From Megaleporinus macrocephalus (lineage: Eukaryota > Chordata > Actinopteri > Characiformes > Anostomidae), in assembly GCA_021613375.1 (NCBI GenBank), contig CM038716.1:1426001-1490000 (forward strand): a stretch of DNA of 64,000 nucleotides, in the 5' to 3' direction. Within the stretch, counting starts at the first letter, position 1. Each line of letters opens with the position of its first letter. The notes beneath the pieces are model-generated. The model searched no databases and was not told the DNA's origin. It worked only from the letters and a program-made list of their open reading frames with translations. Shown piece after piece: positions 33,800-44,494 of the stretch. The translations under genes and the position numbers were made by a program.

Positions 33800-34661
33800 A
33801 GGGGTTAGACAATAAAACTGAAACACCTGGTTTTAGACCACAATAATTGATTAGTATGGTGTAGGGCCTCCTTTGGCGGCCAATACAGCGTAAATTCGTC
33901 TTGGGAATGACATATACAAGTCCTGCACAGTGGTCAGAGGGATTTTAAGCCATTCTTCTTGCAGGATAGTGGCCAGTCACTACGTGATGCTGGTGGGGAA
34001 AAACGTTTCCTGACTCGCTCCTCCAAAACACCCCAAAGTGACTCAATAATATTTAGATCTGGTGACTGTGCAGGCCATGGGAGATGTTCAACTTCACTTT
34101 CATGTTCATCAAACCAATCTTTCACCAGTCTTGCTGTGTGTATTGGTGCATTGTCATCCTGATACACCGCACCGCCTTCAGGATACAATGTTTGAACCGT
34201 TGGATGTACATGGTCCTCCAGAATGGTTCGGTAGTCCTTGGCAGTGACGTGGCTTTATGTTTTTTGGATACAATACAGGATAGCACCCTAACATCCCTTT
34301 CAGACAGCTTTCTCTTGCGTCCACAGTTAATCCTGTTAAATGTAGTTTGTCCTTCTTGGTGGTATGCTGACATTACCCTGGATACCGTGGCTCTTGATAC
34401 ATCACAAAGACTTGCTGTCTTGGTTACAGATGCGCCAGCAAGACGACAATTTGTCCAAAGTCTCTAGTATGTCACCCATAATGTTGTGTTATTGCAATAT
34501 TTTGAGTAAACTGTGCTTATACTCTGCTGATTGAACCTTCACACTCTGCTCTTACTGGTGCAATGAAGATTACTGAAGATTGGCCACCAGACTTGTCCAA
34601 TTTAGCCTTGAAACCTCCCACACTAAAATGACAGGTGTTGCAGTTTCATTGTCTAACCCCT
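33800..34661 (-). mobile_element. Internally deleted Tc1-like element
   Basis: The ends are inverted repeats: AGGGGTTAGACAAT...ACACCTG on the left, and CAGGTGTTGCAGTTTCATTG...CTAACCCCT on the right. A TA lies directly at the left end and two to three bases away on the right. The length, about 860 bp, is roughly half of an autonomous Tc1 element (about 1.6 kb). It contains both ends of a transposase gene. Confidence 0.8.
33934..34490 (-). pseudogene. Tc1 transposase with the middle deleted
   Basis: Tc1 transposase cuts and pastes the element at TA. From about 34490 downward the N-terminal paired-like HTH is readable (SSCWRICNQDSKSL, then 'AYHQEGQTTFNRINCGRKRK' and LSERDVRVLSCIVSKKHKAT). It then jumps to 'TILEDHVHPTVQTL', 'VYQDDNAPIHTA' (the second catalytic Asp) and SPDLNIIESLWGVLEERV (the catalytic Glu). 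The spacing between the Asp and Glu motifs fits DD34E. The segment with the first catalytic Asp is missing. Frame changes occur at the junction. Confidence 0.8.
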
Positions 34662-34663
34662 GC

Positions 34664-35785
34664 ATATTGCTCACTTTAATACGTTTTATGAAGCTTCAGA
34701 AATATTGTGTAAATAAAGTGAACTATTTTGAATAAATCAATAAAATAAAATGACCTTTATTGGAACTGAACCAGACACATAACATTTGTGCCATGCTTTT
34801 GTGCTGTGCCATATCACATAATCCTTGACTAGGTCATAATTCCTTTAGATGACATCCTTTTCATATATCGAGTCAGAGTTGTTACCATACTGAAGTATTT
34901 TATTTTAAGGGAAACCATTCAGAATCACACTCAGGGTCTTACAAAATACATTGTTTTGCAGATGGCTTTTTTAAAAGCATGTCACAAATGGAAGGCGGAA
35001 ATGGAGCGGCTCCTGCATTGACAGTGGTGATGGTGACCATGAAAGTCAGACATCAATGACATAGAACAAACAGGGATAACAACCAGACGGGCAATGCAAT
35101 CAGTGTTAAAAGAATTAATTAGACAACTGACAGTTTGACAACAGACGAATCAAACTAAGACACAGATGTGGAGTATGTGTCTTCTGATTCAGGAAAGTTG
35201 GATTTGCCCAGTTTAGACGAAACGTTAAGACTGGGCAACAAAGAACAGAACCACACAAAGATCCCTAAATTAATTGTTGGCAATGTTAAGAAAGGAGGGG
35301 CACATTCTACCAAAAGATGCAAGGACACTTCTTGCTACTCCATGAGCCGTAGGATCTGAGCAAAAGTGTGGTGATCAATATTATTATAGACGAGAGAAGG
35401 GGGTTTGCTGTTCAGACAACGACTTTAAAACATGATCATGATACCATAAATCTTAGCTTCCTCATTAATGGTGACCAAATCACAGTTATGGACAATTCTG
35501 GCCAAGTTTCACAATTTTGAGATATTTGTGGTAACTTTTTCATGGGAACAAGGAATATCTTGATGGACATCTCACAAAAATGGGTAAAGATTTTCTACAG
35601 TGTCTATATTGAAACAGTGATTTGTGATGCTTTGTAATGATCTGTTAAATTACAAGAAGAATGATGTTCAGTAAACTGGAATGTTCCTTGTGAACAGATA
35701 AAGCTTTCAGTGCAGTAGAATACACAAATCATCAAATTGGTGCCAGTCTCTTTGTTGCTGCAAGAATTTCTTATATTAAGTCATT
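34664..35785. other. Unassigned stretch
   Basis: A 63-codon open frame (35168-35359, plus) shows no known domain. No gene or repeat family is recognised. Confidence 0.45.
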
Positions 35786-35880
35786 TGTCCTAGACCAGGT
35801 GTATTTAATTAGAATTCACTAAGGTCCAGTTCGAGTAAATTTTCTCAGGCCAAGGTCTGGACCGTCATAATACTATGCAT
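35786..35880. repeat. hAT-like element end fragment
   Basis: The words 'CCAGGTGTATTTAATTAGAA', 'AAGGTCCAGTTC' and 'TCTCAGGCCAAGGTCTGGAC' resemble the terminal region of widespread fish hAT elements ('CAGGGGTATTCAAT...AGGTCCAG...GGCC'). Only one end was found. Confidence 0.4.
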
Positions 35881-36169
35881 ACCAAGTTGTAAAGTTAATT
35901 ATTTATTCAATGGTGTAAATGGCAAATGAGACATACCAGCATATTTTTCTTTTAAGCTTTATTTTGCTAGCATGGACCACGCTCAGAAGTGAGACGAAAA
36001 AAAGGGGGTCTTTGGTATAAAGATGAAACGTATGGAGGAGATGGAAAGGTGGTTGTGATGTTGTTCGGCACGGAAATGGAGCGAGAATGCGGTTGTTTAT
36101 ATAGTAGATAGAGGTAATTAGGGTGTGGTCCAGCTCCCAAAACTTAGTTACGTGGTAACTCTACGAACA

Positions 36170-36202
36170 GAAAAAAAAAAAAAAAAATTATATAATAATA
36201 TA

Positions 36203-36246
<44 letters not shown>
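36170..36246. repeat. A-run, TA microsatellite and T-run in series
   Basis: About 18 A, then a roughly 32-bp TA-rich run, then about 27 T. The A- and T-runs are complementary, so the whole can fold into a hairpin. It sits at the 3' (low-coordinate) edge of the minus-strand Gypsy integrase and leads to a stop-free but meaningless frame there. Confidence 0.9.
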
Positions 36247-36249
<3 letters not shown>

Positions 36250-36251
<2 letters not shown>

Positions 36252-36843
36252 GTTGATCTTGACAGAGCTTTCTGCTAAGCCATTTGATCTGGGGTAATTT
36301 GGACTAGAGGAAACCCCAGTCTTTGGAGAACTGTTGGAACTGGAGAATTGTGGGCCGTTGTCACTGAAGACAATACATGGAACTCCGTGTCTTGAAAATA
36401 CAGACGTCCTTAAGGTTATGACTGCTTTGCTACATGGTGTCTGTAGAGTGGCTACTTCTGGGTAATTTGAGTAGTAGTCTGTCACTACAATGTGGCTTTT
36501 CCCTTGGAAGTCAAACAGATCAGCTCCTACTTTATAATAAGGTCTGCTTGGTGTTGGGTGTGGGGCCAGTGGCTCTGCCTGCTGTTTTGACCTGTATTTA
36601 AGACAATTCACAACTTACCGTAATCTGTGAAATGTCCTGATTGATCCTTGGCCAATACATTACTTCTCTTGCTCGCCGTTTGCATTTTTCCTCCCCCAAA
36701 TGGCCTTCGTGTATTTTGAGGAGCATCTCTTTTCTTAGGCTAGCTGGTATAACATACTTCTTGCTCTTGTAGATGATATCATCGATGACTATAAGCTCAG
36801 CTCTGCACATCCAGTTGTCATGCAGTGGAGCTGGACAGTCCAT
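36250..36843 (-). pseudogene. Gypsy integrase, broken
   Basis: Integrase joins element cDNA to host DNA. The zinc-binding HHCC module is visible as IHEGHLGEEKCKRRAREVM (both His), then CELS/CLKYRSK (both Cys), with a frame break between them near 36600. The catalytic core follows with VGADLFDFQGK (first Asp), VVTDYYSNYPEVA and IVFSDNGPQFSS (second Asp). 'SNGLAESSVK' carries the Glu position. The last part is shortened and ends at the A/TA/T repeat. Confidence 0.75.
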
Positions 36844-37159
36844 CCAGTGCTTTGTAAAACATCAGGTAATGGAACACTAAAGATGGGGTGTTCCAGCAAG
36901 TGGCAGTAATGGAAAAGGTCCTGGAACACATAGGCACAACAGTGCTTCAAGTGTCCATCTAACAGAAGCAATCTATGCAATAAAATAATCATAGCTTTAA
37001 TAACTGCAGTAAGGAGCTGCAACCAGAAAATCTAAGATATGCCACTGGATAAAGTCGAAGAGGATCCACATAAATATGTTCTGGAACGCAGGTGTCTGAA
37101 ATATGAGAGGTGGTGGATCTTGTTCCAGCAAGATCTGGCACAAATTAAGCACTGCATCC

Positions 37160-38090
37160 ATCCATTATGAACTTTTTAGAGCTTTCATGGTATCAGCATT
37201 TGTCTGTGCTCTGATCTGTTCCATTTTCTCTGCAGACACTGGAATCAATGCTATGACCATATCTACATAGGCCTGTATGTGCACACCTAATTCTGCATCA
37301 CCCTCCTGGTTTCTTTCTGCAGCGCGAGAGGGTGTGTCAGCAGCAAACATGTACTTGCCTGGTGTGTACATCAGAATTGCATCATACTTTTGTAGCCTGA
37401 CCAGCATTCTCTGTATTCTCAAAGAACAGTCATTTGGTCATTTTTGACACGAGGGGCTTGTGATTAGTCTCTACTGCAAATGTTTGACCATATATAAATT
37501 GGTGAAATCTTTCACATGCATAGGTGATAGCTAACAGTTCTTATTCAGTCTGTGCATACCTTGTTTCTGCATCAGTTAATGATCTTAAAGCATATGCTAC
37601 AGGTTACCAGGCATCACCATGCTGCTGAAGAACTGCTCCCAAGCCTTTCTGAGAAGCATCTGCAGAATTCCTTGTGCTTTTGTTAAGGACCTTAAAACTT
37701 AAGGACCGGATCTGCTGGGAGTGCCTTTTCCAGCATTTCTCTAGTTCATGTGACCATATCCATTATTTTTTTGTTCAAGGAGAGTTCTGAGTGGAGCTGT
37801 CTGTCCTGATAACTGAGATATGAACTTTCCCAGGTGTGTGACCATCCCGAGGAATCGCCTTACATCATCCTTGTTCTTTGGTCTTTCCGTGTTTTCAATG
37901 GCAGAAGTTTTCCTTGGGTCTGGCCTTACCCCGTTTTCTGAAACCACATCTCCTAAGAAGGTCAGCGTCTTCACATCGAACTCACATTTGTCTTTGAGTT
38001 TTAAGTCTGATAGTCACTGTAAGAAGTCAGGTTGACTTGTGCCCCTGTATCGAGTTTAAATGGCATCACTGTCATTGACTTCTAATGGTA
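37160..38090 (-). pseudogene. Gypsy protease active site fused to RT/RNase H remnant
   Basis: On the minus strand an aspartic-protease start (PFKLDTGAQVNLTS, catalytic DTGA) is readable near 38068-38027. Shortly after it the sequence changes to the end of the reverse transcriptase: 'TLTFLGDVVSENGVRPDPRK', then 'RRFLGMVTHLGKFI'. The RT palm with its YxDD motif is therefore deleted. RNase H and connection sequence follows in several frames; the last block (37422-37165) has 'LQKYDAILMYTPGKYMFAAD', typical of the RNase H C-terminus. Confidence 0.7.
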
Positions 38091-38099
38091 TAATCCATT

Positions 38100-38900
38100 C
38101 CTGTCTACTCTGATAATGGTTGTCCTTGCCGCAATTGTTGCACGTTTTACCATATGCTGGACATACTCGGGGCTTGTGATGACCTGCACATTGGCCACAG
38201 CTTTTGCTGACACTTTGCTTCATTTCAGTCTTTTGCTTTGTAGGATGCCTGTCTCCTTTTCTCTCCTTTAACTGTATGTACGACTATCTTGTTTGCTAAG
38301 CTCTTCAGCTTGTGCTTTGGTAGTTTCAGCTGCTCTACATATAGACACTGCTTTGTCCAAAGTCTCGTAACAGCCACTCTCTTACGGCATGGTCTGAAAT
38401 ACCACATACAATTTTGTCACGAATTAGCAAATCCTTAAGCTGGCCAAAGTCACACGTTTTGCTCAGAGTATGCAGTTCAGTCAAGTACTGGTCAAAACCT
38501 TCTTTCTGTTTACAAGAGAAACATTTTTACCTTTCGAATGTGATGTTTTGCTTGGGGACAAAATACTCCTTAAATTTCACCTTTATGTTCTGGAGCTGGA
38601 ACTGTTTGTCAGACATTTGGGAGCTATTGAATATGTCTAACGTTTCTTCTCCAATGACATGCAGCAGAATTGAAGCTTTCTTTTTCTCGTTATCACCTCC
38701 TGCACCACTTGCTGCCATATAAATGTTGAAAAGTTGCTTAAATCGCTTCCAATTTTCCACTAAATTCCAATTTAGCACCATGCCAGCCAGGGGTTGTAGC
38801 CTCTCCATCTCACCTGTGTTCCGTCTTGCCACCATGCTCACTGCAACAAACTCTTTCTGCTGGGTTTTACTGCTGTTTTCTTTACTCACGAGCCTCTCGC
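38100..38900 (-). pseudogene. Gypsy gag with CCHC zinc knuckle, broken
   Basis: The minus-strand frame 38889-38527 covers the capsid-like part, with LVENWKRFKQLFNIYM, 'KKKASILLHVIGEETLDIF' and 'FKEYFVPKQNITFER'. After a frame change, 'YLTELHTLSKTCDFGQLKD', 'LIRDKIVCGISDH' and 'AVRERLL' follow (about 38500-38350). The nucleocapsid has CNNCGKDNH (about 38140). This is the usual gag order for Gypsy elements whose gag lies directly behind the LTR and leader. Confidence 0.75.
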
Positions 38901-38950
38901 TGTCTTTCTAGTTTTTTTTTGATGCTCGTTGCACACAACTTGACACCATG

Positions 38951-39105
38951 TGTTGCTTTTGTGTTGAATAAACAAATTGCCATGGTTCTTACCATGCTTT
39001 ACTCAGTTCAGCCATGCAACAACAACACTGTGCTCCCCCTTAGCCCCGCCTCTCATATGTCTCCATGAGTCATGGGAATTGAAGTTTAACACACATAACA
39101 TAACA
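38951..39105 (-). mobile_element. Gypsy 5' LTR (155 bp)
   Basis: On the minus strand it reads TGTTATGTTATGTG...AAAGCAACA, with TG...CA borders, directly upstream of the leader and gag. TGGTGTCAAGTTGTG follows within two bases and may be the primer-binding site, which supports the border. It is short for an LTR, but such sizes are known in this clade. No matching second LTR was found near 36 kb. Confidence 0.6.
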
Positions 39106-39785
39106 CGAGGCAGCCTGGGGGAGTGGCAGGTGGGTTAGGTGGTACAGGTGTAGCCGCTGATGGTAGCCACAGAGCCCCGATGACTCCAGGTGTAGATCTC
39201 CTGTCTGAGCAGTGGAATGCAGAGTTGCCCTTCAAGCGCTGGGGAGAAAACCAGGAACTAGATCTTGTCTAGACAGTTCAAACAGAAAGGGATTAATCCT
39301 TGTGTCAGTTGCGGAGCTTGCCAGGAGAGGATCACTGTGGAGGCTTTTACCACTCTCTCCGTTCCCGGTTTATATATGTTTGCCAAGTTCAAAATCAACT
39401 GAGGACCAGCACATGCCGGGGGGAAAGCTCTCTTCAAGGTGCGAGCACAACCACCAATGTCCGATGGCCAAACCAACCTCACAGCATGGAGACCTGTGGG
39501 GAAGAGATGCCAGGGGTGAGCTCAGACAACAGGCAGGGGGTGTGTGTTCAGGCAGACTGGCGAGTCCAGTGGCCTCAAGGGCTCCATGGAGGACAGCAGG
39601 TGCCCACTGTGGAGATATGCCGTTACTGGGTCAAAATGGGAAGCTGGCAAGACACTGGCTTGACAGAGATAAGGTTGTTGTAAACAATGCCTCGCAGTGA
39701 CTGCAGTGCGTGGGGAGGCTATATGGGCTGTCCTAACGAGCCACTGCTGTGAGCTGTGATGGGTGACAGGTGTGTATGATAATTG
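39106..39785. other. GC-richer unassigned stretch with overlapping open frames
   Basis: Two overlapping plus-strand frames (39212-39700, 162 codons; 39300-39683, 127 codons) are open, but neither shows a known domain. The composition is richer in G and C than the surroundings. It may be an unrecognised repeat, since a short piece resembles 1586-1640. Confidence 0.4.
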
Positions 39786-39796
39786 TGTGTGAGTGT

Positions 39797-39827
<31 letters not shown>

Positions 39828-39829
39828 AG
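39786..39829. repeat. (GT)n microsatellite
   Basis: GT repeat interrupted by GA steps. Confidence 0.9.
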
Positions 39830-40639
39830 CGTGAGCCCAGAGCTACCTAAAATTCTAAAGACAGAGACCTCTGCAGGCACTGGGAGGAAGTGCTTACATC
39901 CTAACAGAAGGCATGATGTTTGCTTCTGAGATTTCAAGATTCTTAATTGAATCTATCTTGCCCTCTGTATTCTGCAGGTTTCCAGTGTTACAGGAAGCAA
40001 AGCAGTACCAGTGCATTACAAAGTAGGCCGGGGAGATAGGACAATATAATCGAATAGTGGTGATGACGACACATGACCCAATGCTGACATTTCCATGCAA
40101 TAATAAAAACAAAAAAGGGGGGCAAAAAACTGCAACACCCTTCAGAATTATCCGGGTTGAGACTTCCCCTGCTGCTGAAAAAAACTATACACTGCATAAC
40201 ATTATGACACACTAATAGTAACTTTGCACCTTTTGAAAGCAATTCACTAAATACAAGGGTGCATTGTAACCATCTTGGGTTACTATTTGCATTTTTTCAC
40301 ACTAGCAACTGCTGAGCTTATCTAAAGTTGCTTAGTGCTTTCATGTGGTTGCAAACGTGGTGCACAGAGTGACAGATTCCTTAGGATGATGTATTTGTAT
40401 ATGCGAGCAGAAATTCGATGCCTGGGACTGGGGCTTTTACCTTGCTTTTGCAAAGTCTCCTCTTTTGTTTGGTTTATACCAAAATACTGCCAAATTTGGG
40501 GTCAATAAAGGTGTGCATTCTGAATTCGGGCATTGAGGCCTTCAGCATTTAGTTTGCAAACTGAAACCTCAGTGCACCAAATCTTACTGCAGGTTTTTTC
40601 CAGTAACTCGATGGTATTTGGCCACCTGCCTTCTCAGTA
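39830..40639. other. Unassigned stretch
   Basis: Nothing recognised beyond a short G-run near 40119. Confidence 0.5.
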
Positions 40640-40775
40640 GGGCTGTGTATTGGCAAGAACCTGGTGATACAATACGTATCGTGATACAGCTGTCACGATT
40701 TAGTATATTGGGATATACTGTTATATTGCACATAAAGTGAGATATTGCAATTTTCGCAATCCTACTATAAAAACA
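40640..40775. repeat. Non-autonomous hAT-like MITE end
   Basis: The segment has GGGCTGTGTATTGGCAAGAA followed by 'GATACAATACGTATCGTGATAC', a very common fish MITE beginning with bipolar GATAC words. The second end was not found. Confidence 0.5.
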
Positions 40776-43700
40776 TGTGACTATATGCTCAGGTTAGCTA
40801 ATGCTTACAATAGCGTCCTTGTGCTGCTTGTTTATGTTGGAGTGAAGCTGTAAATGCATTACAACACTGTCATCTATAGTGGTCAGAGGTTTAAACACTA
40901 CAGGAATGTTAACTAAACTATTAATTAATAGGTGGTAATAGCTGGTAATAGCTTCCTCTGTCTGCCATGCCCAGATAGTGTAGCCAATGTTCCTTTAACT
41001 TCTTTGAACATGCAAACTCAGCTCCTGACTGTATCTCTAGAACATTCAGTACATTTGCCATATTTTTATATCCTTTTATTGTTTGTGCAATACAATTAAC
41101 TCTTATTGACTCAAATCTCTTGACTTATTTCTAACATGTAATCAAATGTCACTGTCAAAAAAACCCAGGCAGTCCAGATATTTAATGTGTTTTCCCATCA
41201 CACCTGATGAAACTAATAAAGCCCCTGAAGAGCAAACATTTTCTCTCATGAGGACTTTTATTAAAGGGTTTAAATAATTTTGAGACTTCCCTAGTCATTA
41301 AAAGTATTTTTTTTTAATTTAGGAAAAAACAGTTGTTGTGTTGAGCTACTTAAATTGCTCTTGTTTGATTGGTTTATTGCGAACAGCTGAAAGTTTGTCC
41401 ATTTTGCTAATAAAACTCAATTTTATTAGCAAATGGGGGTTATTTTTGCAATGGGGGTTAAATAATATTGATTTGAACTGTATATGGAACTTTAAAACCC
41501 CTATTGTAAAGCAGTGGAAATATTTTTTCTCAAATAATAAAAACATGCCATTTTGCAGATCACTGTCAGCAAGGATAATTCAACTTGTTTCTTTAATATG
41601 GGTGACATATTGCATTTGACCTTGGAAATAAGCATACTGTCCTCTGTTTTAGTATCAGGTCTCACTTTTACAGATCACCTACACAAACCTATTGAATATG
41701 TGGAGCTTTAAAATTAAAAGTACATTTACAGGAACACTAGCTCACTGCAAAAAAAAACCCCTGAAATCATCGGTGGAATATGTAACAGGTCATAACAGTT
41801 ACTTTTTCAATTATAATTTTCAACTATTAGTTAATCAGTTAATATATAACTTGTCAATTTCTCTCCTGTTCAAATTGGTAAATTCATCAATATTCAATAA
41901 CTTACACAAAATGTATCAACAATCTCAGCAATCAGAAATAGTTACTCAAAATAAGAACTTACCTAAAGACAATATTAGTTCATTAGCAGGTAACTTGTGT
42001 GTGTAACTTGTAACTCAAAGTCAAAGAGAATACTCATTTTTTGGTATTCTCTAGATCATGACAGAAGACAGCAGATATAAGTTACCTAATTAGGAAATCA
42101 ACTTTTGTAATGTTAACATCTCCTTTAAAAAAAACACCGCTTTATTTTCCACTTGTTTTTGGCTGTAGCTATGCTAAGCAGAGTTCAGCTCACGTCATAC
42201 ACGCTCTCCTGCTCTCAGCTTATTTACACACACCCAGGCAGACCTAGCCCCACCCTCAATAAGTCCTTCGCATATAGACACATAAAACTATACTAATAAC
42301 ACACAAACAGTTGTACTTTTTTGTGTCTGAGAATGTAACCCAGTTGTATTTAGGCCATTTAATGTAATGGTGTCTCTTAATTAAGCGCTATCCCCTTAAG
42401 AAAATCACGACAGTTTTTCACTTTTTTTGCGCAGTTTCTGGCAGGTGTAGCTGCTTTACGGTAAAATTTCACAATTCTCATAGAAATACACATGCAGAAA
42501 AGCACAAGGCTCAGATAATTTAGTGCGAGGGAAAGAGGAGGTCTGACGGATGCAGCCAGCTCCAGCAGCCTTCGTCCTGTTAATTCTGTGTAATGATTCT
42601 CCTGCTAGGCTGGCAGTGTGTTCTTCGTACTTTACACCGACTGATTCCAGGATTTCGCTGGAGACGTATTGGATAGAGAGAGAGAGCGAGGGAGAACGAG
42701 AGAGAGAGAGAGAGAGAGGGCTAGCGACGAGAGGAGTGAGAGAGAGAGAGGCGGTCCTGACGGTTCATCTGCATGCGAGCGCTTAAGTACACACACGCAC
42801 AATTTTTATTTTTTGGGGGGGATTTGAAAAATTTGTTTTTTTCCCTCGGACACAGGAAGTGAACATTTTCTAAAGGAACTGTTTTGAGAGTAGGGTTGGA
42901 GATTTAAGGGTTGGAGAGCTCTCCTATAAATTTCTGCACATCTAGTGTCGGTTTCATTTATAAGAAGTGAATTGGGAAAATTTGAGAATGTGCACATTTT
43001 GTTTTTTATTTGCATGAATGTCACTGTACTAAGGATAATTGCCCTTCAATTTCACAAGTTACTGAGCTAAAGAAACGCTCCAGTCCATTAAATTCAGCTT
43101 TAGTGGACAGGTAGTACACTGCTACCAGACTCACAATAAATTCCTTTAATTACCAGCGCTATATTTGTTTCCGTCTTGTTGTTGTTCGTACGGATTGAGC
43201 TGTTTAGGCCTTGGTTACAAGAACATAGAGTAACATTGACAGTGCAGGCAAGAAAATGTATGTGAACGTCTGATCGCAAGGCTTTTTTTAAATAAGAGAA
43301 TGAGATAAGAAATAGAAGTTTCACAGATGTTTTGTCTATAAAAAATGGGCAGTTACTTAAACCAATCATAGGCCAAGCCCATGGAGCCAAGGATGGGGAT
43401 AAGTTTTCCACCAGCCATTGCCACCAGCCAGTGCTGTCAAGTGTATTGCAGGTCTATCAGCATGATACAGACATTTCACCCTAGCAAGAATACATTTAGC
43501 ATGTGAGAATGCATATAGCAGCATAGTGAGTGTATTTATCTTCAGTGGTGCTGTGCAATTGTGCAGAGAGAACAACAGAAAGCACTATGCATTCTCTCTC
43601 AAAACCAACATATCCACCACCCTTCTGTAACGGGCCCAAACTTTGATTGACCACAAAGTTGTTCAGCTTTCAGTCTACATCAGAGGTCAATACTACTTTC

Positions 43701-43920
43701 ATTTTACTGACCCCTTTAACTACAGCAGCCATGCATGCTGTCTGGCCCCTGTACATCTTTAAACAGTACTAACTGTATTCGAAACGAAAGAGTAAAAACC
43801 AAAATTGGTCACATGAAGTCTCTGTAGATGCATTCCCAAAACAAAAAAATGCAATAGGTTCTTTCCCGCCATTGGCATAAACTTAGCATTGGCTTCATGC
43901 TCTTTATGTACTTTTTGAAA
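40776..43920. other. No gene recognised
   Basis: AT-rich sequence without any recognised protein family. A purine-rich block at 42670-42755 is annotated separately. Around 42540-42790 the composition is richer in G and C, and it could be a promoter or 5' exon, but nothing supports that directly. Confidence 0.45.
42670..42755. repeat. (GA)n-rich imperfect microsatellite
   Basis: AGAGAG runs interrupted by CGA and GGG steps. They create a stop-free E/R-rich frame that should not be read as a gene. Confidence 0.85.
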
Positions 43921-43924
43921 CAAG

Positions 43925-44490
43925 CATATCTAATATCCGCGGTACTAAAGAAAAGTTCGAAGTCACAGAGGAGCTTGCTGCACTACAAAGCATCAAAGGA
44001 AAAGCAATCAGAGAGGGCATCTATGAAAAGGTTTGCCAAACGGTGACAGATTTGGATCAGAATCAGAATACAGAAATACTCAGGACTGAGCTAAGCTAAG
44101 GAGTGTGACAACTGATGGTGCACTGAGCATGGTTGGTCCTGCAACAGGAGTGATAGTGCACATAAACAGAGAAATAAGTGAATGCAGCCACTCTCGTCCA
44201 ATCGCCATACACTGTTTTAACAACCTGCTCCCCGAGATCAAAAGCAAAGTTGTGCCTGAATGGAAATGGCTCCTTTCTTTTTACTCAACAGTCTTAATGC
44301 ACAACTCCCAGGCAAGAAGACTCAACTGCAACATGTATTTGTATGTAAAAGCATTTGAAACAAAACTGGGTCTTCTCCTTAAACATGTGAAGGAGAGGAA
44401 CCTCTGCCATCTCGCCACTACTCAGAAACTGGCAGCTGAGGAACCATCTCAATCATTCCTGACTGAAATTGAGACCTACCCCAAACTCTG
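43925..44490 (+). pseudogene. hAT-type transposase remnant (GTF2IRD2/ZBED-like)
   Basis: Plus-strand frames resemble the hAT transposases from which vertebrate GTF2IRD2 and FAM200-type genes were derived. The block at about 43935-44090 has 'FEVTEELAALQSIKGKAI' and 'VCQTVTDL'. A stop at about 44098 is followed by VTTDGALSMVG and 'INREISE...RPIAIHC' (44105-44220), the conserved 'TTDGAPSMVG...HC' region. The middle domain is then missing and the sequence jumps to a C-terminal helical part (VKAFETKLGLLLKHVKERN, about 44355). It ends at a TGA near 44491. No terminal repeats were found. Confidence 0.7.
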
Positions 44491-44494
44491 AAAA

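Larger units (their letters stand above)
36250..39105 (-). mobile_element. Ty3/Gypsy retrotransposon, one LTR, internally deleted
   Basis: On the minus strand the order is LTR (39105-38951), gag (about 38900-38240), CCHC knuckle (about 38160), protease active site (about 38060), the C-terminal part of RT joined to it (about 38000), RNase H / connection (37700-37160) and integrase (36843-36250). The 3' LTR is missing. The style of knuckle, protease and integrase suggests a Mag-like or K02A2.6-like clade, which is inference. Confidence 0.8.

Noticed and set aside
36144..36300. Lysine/tyrosine/phenylalanine-rich tail on the Gypsy integrase
   Set aside because: Read-through of the A/TA/T repeat, not protein sequence.
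42550..42786. Possible host-gene 5' exon with an E/R-rich frame
   Set aside because: The frame is driven by the GA microsatellite; no splice or protein support.
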